NCBI RefSeq assembly: GCF_902859935.1
Contig: NZ_CADIKI010000003.1
Location: 62,001 to 126,000, forward strand
Length of the DNA stretch: 64,000 bases
From: Paraburkholderia fynbosensis
GTDB lineage: Bacteria; Pseudomonadota; Gammaproteobacteria; Burkholderiales; Burkholderiaceae
Direction of reading: 5' to 3'
Within the stretch, counting starts at the first letter, position 1; the number at the start of each line of letters is the position of its first letter. The position numbers and the translations under genes were made by a program. The notes beneath the pieces are model-generated. The model was given only the letters and a program-made list of their open reading frames with translations. It did no database searches and was not told where the DNA came from. This document shows positions 56,421-64,000 of this stretch, piece after piece.

Positions 56421-56675
56421 TCAGGCCTGCGGTATTTCGATCTTGACCTCGAGCACTTCGAGATCGTCCTGACGCTCGAGACTCACGCGAATATCGTCGT
56501 CGGAAATCTTCACGTACTTCGAAATCACGGCTACCAGTTCACGTTGCAACGCAGGCAGATAATCGGCGGGCGCGTGGCCGCCGGCGCGCTCGTGCGCGAT
56601 GATCAACTGCAGGCGTTCCTTCGCTACCGACGCGGACTTCTTTTTCTCGCCCAGCAAAAACGAAAGAATCGACAT
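56421..56675 (-). CDS. minE: Cell division topological specificity factor MinE
   Basis: An 84-residue partner of MinD. An N-terminal membrane-targeting/anti-MinCD helix ([25 protein letters not shown]) is followed by the dimerisation domain ([28 protein letters not shown]). It stimulates MinD ATPase and drives pole-to-pole oscillation. It starts 14 bases after minD, the last gene of minCDE. Confidence 0.95.
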   Translation of the reverse strand: MSILSFLLGEKKKSASVAKERLQLIIAHERAGGHAPADYLPALQRELVAVISKYVKISDDDIRVSLERQDDLEVLEVKIEIPQA

Positions 56676-56689
56676 TACGTGCGCTCCCC

Positions 56690-57505
56690 TTACTTGGTGC
56701 CGAAGAGGCGCTGCAGCAGCCCGGGCTTCTGGTAATCGGTAAAGCGAAGCGACTTCTGCTCGCCGAGGAAACGCGACACGACGTCCTTATAGGCTTCGGC
56801 CACATCGGTGCCGTCCAGATGCACGGCGGGCAGACCCTGGTTCGACGCGTGCAGCACCGCTTCCGATTCCGGAATCACGCCGATCAGATCGATGCGCAGG
56901 ATTTCCTGGATGTCGGTGAGCGACAGCATTTCGCCTTCGCTGACGCGCTTCGGGTTGTAGCGGGTGATCAGCAGGTGCTCCTTGATCGGCTCCTTGCCTT
57001 CGATCGCGCGCTTGGTCTTCGACGACAGGATGCCGAGGATGCGGTCCGAGTCGCGTACCGACGACACCTCGGGATTGGTCACGATCAGCGCTTCGTCGGC
57101 GAAGTGCATCGCGAGCAGCGCGCCCGATTCGATACCGGCCGGCGAATCGCAGACGATGTATTCGAAGTCCATCGCGATCAGGTCGTTGATGACCTTCTCG
57201 ACGCCTTCCATTGTCAGCGCGTCCTTATCGCGCGTCTGCGAGGCCGGCAGGATGAACAGGTTCTCGCACTTCTTGTCCTTGATCAGCGCCTGGTTCAGGT
57301 TGGCTTCGCCCTGGATCACGTTGATCAGGTCGTACACCACACGACGCTCACAGCCCATGATGAGATCGAGGTTGCGCAGGCCGACGTCGAAGTCGATCAC
57401 GGCGGTTTTGCTGCCACGCAGTGCGAGGGCCGATGCAAAGCTCGCGCTCGTGGTCGTCTTGCCCACGCCACCCTTGCCCGAAGTCACCACAATGATTTTT
57501 GCCAT
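56690..57505 (-). CDS. minD: Septum-site ATPase MinD
   Basis: A 271-residue ParA-family ATPase. It has the deviant Walker A ([12 protein letters not shown]), switch I/II regions ([17 protein letters not shown]) and the C-terminal amphipathic membrane-targeting helix ([12 protein letters not shown]). On the membrane it recruits MinC to block FtsZ near the poles. It lies 104 bases after minC and 14 before minE. Confidence 0.96.
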   Translation of the reverse strand: MAKIIVVTSGKGGVGKTTTSASFASALALRGSKTAVIDFDVGLRNLDLIMGCERRVVYDLINVIQGEANLNQALIKDKKCENLFILPASQTRDKDALTMEGVEKVINDLIAMDFEYIVCDSPAGIESGALLAMHFADEALIVTNPEVSSVRDSDRILGILSSKTKRAIEGKEPIKEHLLITRYNPKRVSEGEMLSLTDIQEILRIDLIGVIPESEAVLHASNQGLPAVHLDGTDVAEAYKDVVSRFLGEQKSLRFTDYQKPGLLQRLFGTK

Positions 57506-57609
57506 TACCCTTACCTTGTGTTCGTCAAATTCATCAATTATGTGCGGCCATATTTGCCGTGAAACGCCGCGCGCCGGATTCGTTCAGCGCCGCACCCGTT
57601 TCCCGTCGC

Positions 57610-58446
57610 TTACGTGAGCCGCAGCGGTTCGATCATCAGTTTTTCTTCTTCGAGCCAGATCTGCACCGGCTTGCCGAGTACATCGGACGGCAGCGGGTTC
57701 TCGGTCGTTCGATAGATGCCCGCGATCGAGATGAGTTCCGGTTCGAGACACGTGCAGAAAATGCGCGCGTCGTGATTGCCCTGCACGCCGGCCAATGCGC
57801 GGCCACGCAGCGGCGCGTAAATATGGATGTTGCCTTCCGCAATCACTTCCGCGCCGTAGCTCACGAGACCGAGCACGACCAGATCGCCCTTTGCGTAGAT
57901 GCGCTGGCCGGAGCGCAACGGCTTCTCGACCACCATCGTTTGCGACGACGTGGCGAGGCGCACGGGTTCGGCGGCGACAGCCGGCTCGAGCGCAGCGGGG
58001 GAGCCGGATTCGGGGACGTCGGGCGGAAGCAGGCTCGCCTGGGCCGGCGCGTCTGCCGTCGGCGCAGCGCCGCTCGTGCCGCTCGCCGCGTCGGTGCTGC
58101 CTTCGTCGCCAGGCTTCGACACCGCGCCGCGACGATCGCGCGCTTCGAGCAACGGCAGCGCCGATTCCGCCGCCCACGTCTGCTGCGCGTTGGCGACCAC
58201 GCCGACCGGACGCATGCGCACGCTGTCGAGCAGTTGCGCGATGTCGGCGAGCCGCACGCTTTCGTTGTCGGCGAGACGCCGCACGTCGATCGCAACGACG
58301 TCGTTAGCGAAAAACTCGGGGGTCGCCTCGAAGCGCCGGGTCAGCTCGGCACGCATGGCATCGAGGTCGGTAGTCTTGACCACGAACAGGAGCGTATCGA
58401 CCGAGCCGCTGCGGAGTTCGAAAAAAGGCGATTTCTTGGGCGACAT
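57610..58446 (-). CDS. minC: Septum-site inhibitor MinC
   Basis: A 278-residue FtsZ inhibitor. The N-terminal domain ([20 protein letters not shown]) antagonises FtsZ. The C-terminal beta-helix ([25 protein letters not shown], then [20 protein letters not shown]) binds MinD. Between them is a Pro/Ala/Ser-rich linker of ~60 residues, so the protein is longer than the 231-residue E. coli MinC. A TTG four codons upstream is an alternative start. It leads the minCDE operon; a TAAAAT word lies about 25 bases upstream. Confidence 0.93.
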   Translation of the reverse strand: MSPKKSPFFELRSGSVDTLLFVVKTTDLDAMRAELTRRFEATPEFFANDVVAIDVRRLADNESVRLADIAQLLDSVRMRPVGVVANAQQTWAAESALPLLEARDRRGAVSKPGDEGSTDAASGTSGAAPTADAPAQASLLPPDVPESGSPAALEPAVAAEPVRLATSSQTMVVEKPLRSGQRIYAKGDLVVLGLVSYGAEVIAEGNIHIYAPLRGRALAGVQGNHDARIFCTCLEPELISIAGIYRTTENPLPSDVLGKPVQIWLEEEKLMIEPLRLT

Positions 58447-58679
58447 AGCGTTCGGCAAAAAATTTTGCGTATTTTACAGGCGTCCACGTGCGCGGCCAGC
58501 TTTTTTGCCGGTGAATGCACGACCTCGACGAGCCACCTCGATCGACGCAACCACGCACAGGGCATTCAGGCCGCGCCATGGCCAACGATCGGGCCGCTCG
58601 CAGGACCGGCGAGCCGGCCACGATTGCTGGACTGACGCGGAGGGGATTCGAGCGGCAGACTGTTGCGCCGCTCGCGAGA

Positions 58680-59213
58680 TCACTGCTGGAGCGCCTGTGA
58701 CGTGCTCGGCACGTGGCGCACCAGCAGACTTTCGACTTGCTCCGGCGCACGTTCGACACGCCGGTGTTCACCGGTCGGACCGAAGCCGAGCGCTTCATAA
58801 AAGCGCATGGCGTTGCGGTTGGCGTCGGCGACCCATGCGTAGATTTCCGTCGCGCCTTCGCCCGCGAGCCAGTGGCCGGCCGTGTCGACCAGCAGCTCGC
58901 CGCCGCGCAGATGACGCACGGCCGGCGCCACCCACAGCTCGCAGACGAACGCGCGGCGCTCGGCGGTGTCGTCGAAATGCGCTTCGATCAGGCCGGCCGG
59001 ATGGCCTTCGGTGTAGAGGATGAAAGTCGCGACGGAGAACGAAACCGCGCGTTCCGCGGCGGTGGTGTCGAAACTGGCTGCATCGGCCGACAACGCGTCT
59101 TCGAGCGTCGCGCCGAAGGCATAGGGCGCCTCCCGTAGCGACGCAGTACGGAGTTCGCGAAAAACGGCGCCCTGATCAGCGGCGATACGGCGAACGGTCA
59201 ATGACGGACTCAT
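58680..59213 (-). CDS. GNAT family N-acetyltransferase
   Basis: A 177-residue acetyl-CoA-dependent acetyltransferase. It has strand-4 region RRAFVCELWVAPAVR, the acetyl-CoA-binding turn appearing as RHLRGGELLVDTA (usually RxxGxG/A), and the C-terminal ANRNAMRFYEALGF typical of the fold. No neighbour suggests a substrate. It lies on the same strand as map, 188 bases downstream of it. Confidence 0.88.
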   Translation of the reverse strand: MSPSLTVRRIAADQGAVFRELRTASLREAPYAFGATLEDALSADAASFDTTAAERAVSFSVATFILYTEGHPAGLIEAHFDDTAERRAFVCELWVAPAVRHLRGGELLVDTAGHWLAGEGATEIYAWVADANRNAMRFYEALGFGPTGEHRRVERAPEQVESLLVRHVPSTSQALQQ

Positions 59214-59401
59214 GCAGACGGAAACCTCTTGAAACCCTAAGGCGTAGCTTTAACCGAACCGGCGCGCGAGTCAATTCATTATTGACCGGACCGCGCCATC
59301 GCTCGACGTATTCGCACGCGGCACGCACAAAGCCGCGGCACGGCATGCCGGCGGCGTGGGCTGCTAGCTGCAAGCAGCCCGATGTTGCGCGCGCTGCGTG
59401 C

Positions 59402-60187
59402 TCACGGCGCTTCGTAGCTACCGGTGCCATCCGGCCACGGCGTCAGCAGTTCATAACCGTCGTCCGTGACGGCAATCATGTGCTCCCATTGCGCGGACAG
59501 CGAGCGGTCTTTCGTGACCACCGTCCAGCCATCGCGTTGCACGCTGGTGCCGGCGCGGCCCGCGTTGATCATGGGCTCGATCGTGAAGACCATGCCCGGC
59601 TTCAGGCGCACGCCCTGCCCCGGCTGGCCGTAATGCAACACCTGCGGGTCTTCGTGATAGACCTTGCCGATACCATGCCCGCAGTAGTCGCGCACGATCG
59701 AGAAGCCGTCGCGCTGCGCGACTTTCTGGATTGCGTGGCCGACGTCGCCGAGCGTCGCGCCCGGCTTCACTTCGCGGATGCCGGCGAGCATCGCCTCGTA
59801 GGTCGTGTCGATCAACTGGCGCGCCACCGTGCTCGGCTGGCCCACGCAATACATGCGGCTGGTGTCGCCGAAGTAGCCGTCCTTGATGATCGCGACGTCG
59901 ATGTTGATGATGTCGCCGTCCTTCAGAATCTCGCCGCGATTCGGGATGCCGTGGCACACCACCTGGTTGACCGACGTGCAGACGGTCTTGGGGAACCCCA
60001 GATAGCCGACATTGGCCGGAATCGACTTTTGCATGTTGACGATGTAGTCGTTGCACAGCGCGTCGAGTTCGTCGGTGGAGACGCCGGCCTTGACGTGCTC
60101 GCCGATCATCGCCAGCACGTCGGCCGCGAGGCGGCCGGAAATGCGCAGTTTGGCGATGTCGTCGGGAGTCTTGTAAGTAATGGCCAT
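59402..60187 (-). CDS. map: Methionine aminopeptidase, type I
   Basis: A 261-residue cobalt/manganese enzyme removing the initiator Met. The five metal ligands are visible: Asp in INIDVAIIKDGYF, Asp in GDTSRMY, His in YCGHGIGKVYHEDP, Glu in FTIEPMIN, and the final Glu in SAQWEHMIAV. The N-terminus (MAITYKTPDDIAKLRISG) fixes the start; the open frame upstream to 60325 is not homologous. It is not next to rpsB, so it may be a second map gene. The gap 60188-60504 shows nothing. Confidence 0.94.
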   Translation of the reverse strand: MAITYKTPDDIAKLRISGRLAADVLAMIGEHVKAGVSTDELDALCNDYIVNMQKSIPANVGYLGFPKTVCTSVNQVVCHGIPNRGEILKDGDIINIDVAIIKDGYFGDTSRMYCVGQPSTVARQLIDTTYEAMLAGIREVKPGATLGDVGHAIQKVAQRDGFSIVRDYCGHGIGKVYHEDPQVLHYGQPGQGVRLKPGMVFTIEPMINAGRAGTSVQRDGWTVVTKDRSLSAQWEHMIAVTDDGYELLTPWPDGTGSYEAP

Positions 60188-60504
60188 GAATTCAATCGAT
60201 GTGAGTCGGATGGGGTTCGAGGTTCGGCGCAAGACGCCGGGCCGCCGCAAGCGGCACGGCGAAAGCAGGCTCACGCCGCGATCGATCCGGCCAATTGTAC
60301 AGAGGATCGCCGCCCGAGCCGGCAAAATGGCCCGAACTGGCTAGCCGGGCGATTGTGTGGCGGCGGTGGATGGCTGGTGAAATCCAGCGCGCCGCCCGTC
60401 CGCGCTTCATGCGACGAGTCTTGCACGTCGTATGTCAGTTCGCCACTCAGCACACGCGCTGCTCGCCCACAGTACCGGCACGAGAACCGCCGAAAGCGCG
60501 CAGG

Positions 60505-60985
60505 TCAGTCGGCTTTGGCGAGTACTGCTAGTACTAACGGCAGCACGTCGGTGCGCCCTTCGTCGAAGCCCGCTTCGCAATACGCCAAATACAGCCGCCA
60601 CGTGCGCACGAAAATCTCGTCGAAGCATTGCGCGCGGATCGCATCGAGTTGCGCTTCGAACGCGCCGCGCCAGCGGCGCAAGGTCTCCGCGTAACCGTGG
60701 CCGAATGCGAGCGACGCTGCACGCCAGCAGCATGGCACGCCATGCCGCGTCGGCGAAACGCCGTGGACTCGGCAACATGTCCCCCCGCGGAAATGAGCTC
60801 ACGGATCACGGATAAAGTCGCTCGTCGCTCGTCGCTCGTCGCTCGTCGCGCGATAAGCGGCGAAGTGCGAGTCGTCGATCGTGATGGTTTGCATCAGCGC
60901 GCGCGCACCGTGACGCAGACACTCGCAGCATGCCGAAGTACGTCGGCCAGAAGGTCTCGCACTGCCGTGCCGAGGCGGACATCGT
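60505..60985 (-). pseudogene. cfa: Decayed cyclopropane-fatty-acid synthase (C-terminal remnants)
   Basis: Successive pieces of a Cfa-type methyltransferase appear on the minus strand in different frames. They are ETFWPTYFGMLR (about 60960), MQTITIDDSHFAAYRATSD (about 60889), MLPSPRRFADAAWRAM (about 60780), and FGHGYAETLRRWRGAF through YLAYCEAGFDEG (60710-60530). At least three frame changes and a 7-bp repeat expansion separate them. The N-terminal two thirds are missing. The adjoining upstream remnant is a flavin oxidoreductase usually found next to cfa, so a whole lipid-modification locus has collapsed here. Confidence 0.85.
60817..60851. repeat. 7-bp tandem repeat inside the cfa remnant
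   Basis: GTCGCTC is repeated four times and followed by GTCGCGC, in perfect 7-base register. Three extra units insert seven codons, (ERRATSD-type), into the cfa reading frame after YRATSD. Confidence 0.9.
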
Positions 60986-61019
60986 CGAGCGTGCTCGTCA
61001 TGCGCCTCACGTACTCCCG

Positions 61020-61507
61020 GCCGCCAGCAGTTCGCCCATCGACACGCGCGTTTGCATCGCGATTTCGAGGTTGTGCTCGGCGCCGCTGTTAAAGCGCACG
61101 ATGTCGCGCAGCATGCCGATGAAGGTCGGCGAAAACAGGTTACGGCGTTGCGCGAAGACAGTGTTCAGCTCGTGCCGGATCATTCGAGACGGCCTTCGTC
61201 GAGCGAGACCGAGATGCTCATGTCGCTCGGATGCGACTGGACGCCGAGCTCGCCGAACAGCGCGATCAGCTTCGGGTAGGTGCGGTCGTTGACCACCAGG
61301 AAGCCTGGTATCGACGGGATCCATGTGGTCGTCGAACGTGACGTCGACAGTGTTGGTATGGCCGCCCGCGTAGGCGGCCGATTCGAATAGCGCGACGCGG
61401 TGGTAGCGCGCCAGCAGGTACGCGCTGGCCAGGCCAGAGATGTCGACGCCTATGACCGCGACCCGCGAGCCGCGCGGTAGTGAGGAGGTCAATGCGGGGT
61501 GAGGCAT
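61020..61507 (-). pseudogene. Truncated, frameshifted NAD/FAD-binding oxidoreductase (COG2907-like)
   Basis: The N-terminus is intact: the dinucleotide fold VAVIGVDISGLASAYLLA (normally GxGxxG, here GVDISG) and AGGHTNTVDVTFDDH. The frame then slips several times near 61200-61310, where the expected continuation (a VDTGFLVFN-like stretch) is scrambled, and recovers as RHELNTVFAQRRNLFSPTF before ending after RVSMGELLAAGS. Only about a third of a normal ~430-residue protein remains. It lies directly upstream of the cfa remnant on the same strand, as in intact clusters. Confidence 0.82.
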
Positions 61508-61617
61508 GGCGCGTGTCCTTGAGGGGATTTACGCAGCGGGAGCGGGAACGGATGCAGGTCGCGTTAGGCCACAGGGCACGGTCGAAACAGTCAAACGTCT
61601 CCAACTTCCAAAAGCAA

Positions 61618-61649
61618 AACCCCCGCTGAACTTCCGTTCAGCGGGGGTT
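61618..61649 (-). terminator. Rho-independent terminator of tRNA-Ser
   Basis: AACCCCCGCTGAA and TTCAGCGGGGGTT form a perfect 13-base stem. On the minus strand it is followed by TTTTGCTTTT. It lies 8 bases after the tRNA 3' end. Confidence 0.92.
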
Positions 61650-61657
61650 CTTAAATT

Positions 61658-61747
61658 TGGCGGAAAGGGTGAGATTCGAACTCACGGTACCCCTAAAGGT
61701 ACACTGGATTTCGAGTCCAGCGCATTCGACCACTCTGCCACCTTTCC
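61658..61747 (-). tRNA. tRNA-Ser(CGA)
   Basis: A 90-base class II tRNA with encoded CCA. The acceptor GGAAAGG pairs with CCTTTCC; the anticodon stem-loop is CTGGA-CTCGAAA-TCCAG, giving anticodon CGA (reads UCG); a long variable arm is present, and the T-loop GTTCGAATC is intact. It lies 167 bases downstream of serS on the same strand. Confidence 0.97.
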
Positions 61748-61914
61748 GTGATTTCCAACTCACAGCGATGAAGCTGTTTCGTCAGAACCAAGCGGGTCGT
61801 TGCTTGGGAGAGAAAGATTATAGAACAGCTAAATCCGTTTTCCAAGCCCCTCGTCAAAAAATTTTCATGCGGCTGGCCAACCACATGGCACGCCGCGGCG
61901 TCATTGCAAGCAGA

Positions 61915-64000
<2,086 letters not shown>

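Overview
The window is chromosomal DNA from a high-GC betaproteobacterium of the Burkholderiaceae, most likely Paraburkholderia or Burkholderia. The main support is a HemD-HemX fusion inside a hemC-hemDX-hemY operon facing ppc, an Opc-type porin, MinCDE, PEP carboxylase with a long Ala/Lys-rich N-terminal tail, and a typical gene-dense layout with short leaders. No rRNA, CRISPR array, intact insertion sequence or complete prophage was seen. Both ends cut genes: a Pro-rich hypothetical protein at the left and rarA at the right.

Layout. 0-5.5 kb: a sigma-54 response regulator, a DUF883 membrane protein pair, a sigma-54 activator without receiver domain, and two overlapping paralogous lipoproteins. 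5.5-8.7 kb: a nitrate/sulfonate-type ABC ATPase and a double-length permease with no binding protein. 9.3-15.3 kb: a membrane diguanylate cyclase, a small Cas2-like-looking protein, a CpxAR-like two-component pair divergent from a Spy/CpxP-like periplasmic protein, and a pirin. 16-19.4 kb: a HisJQMP basic amino acid importer. 19.9-27.3 kb: porin, P-II protein, NAD synthetase, an acyltransferase, a GIY-YIG protein and a FUSC-family transporter. 27.7-29.5 kb: a broken pstS, a Lys/Ala-rich ribbon-helix-helix-like protein and pyrophosphatase. 29.7-33.6 kb: a 13-bp tandem repeat followed by an aldehyde dehydrogenase, SDR and MFS catabolic cassette. 33.6-37.4 kb: a visibly lower-GC accessory stretch with two hydrolases and a structured RNA locus resembling phage C4 antisense RNA in front of an unrecognised small gene. 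37.5-45.4 kb: haem biosynthesis operon and ppc. 45.5-52.2 kb: a methyltransferase with a divergent MmyB-type regulator, argH, a TonB-like lipoprotein, an MHS-family transporter and small membrane or lipoproteins. 52.2-58.4 kb: waaC, a CLC chloride channel, small envelope proteins and minCDE. 58.6-64 kb: a GNAT enzyme, methionine aminopeptidase, a decayed flavin oxidoreductase/cfa locus, tRNA-Ser(CGA) next to serS, and rarA.

The most interesting item is the 36.66-37.38 kb locus. A consensus -10 box sits just before the start of a nested-stem RNA, and a purine-rich loop in that RNA is complementary to the leader of the following orphan gene. Other points of note are a promoter/palindrome/terminator unit without a gene near 52.4-52.8 kb, a possible minus-strand sRNA after argH, two decaying loci (pstS and cfa), and dyad or direct repeats in front of the porin and the Cpx-like genes. 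Functions are inferred from motifs and family knowledge; no database search was run.
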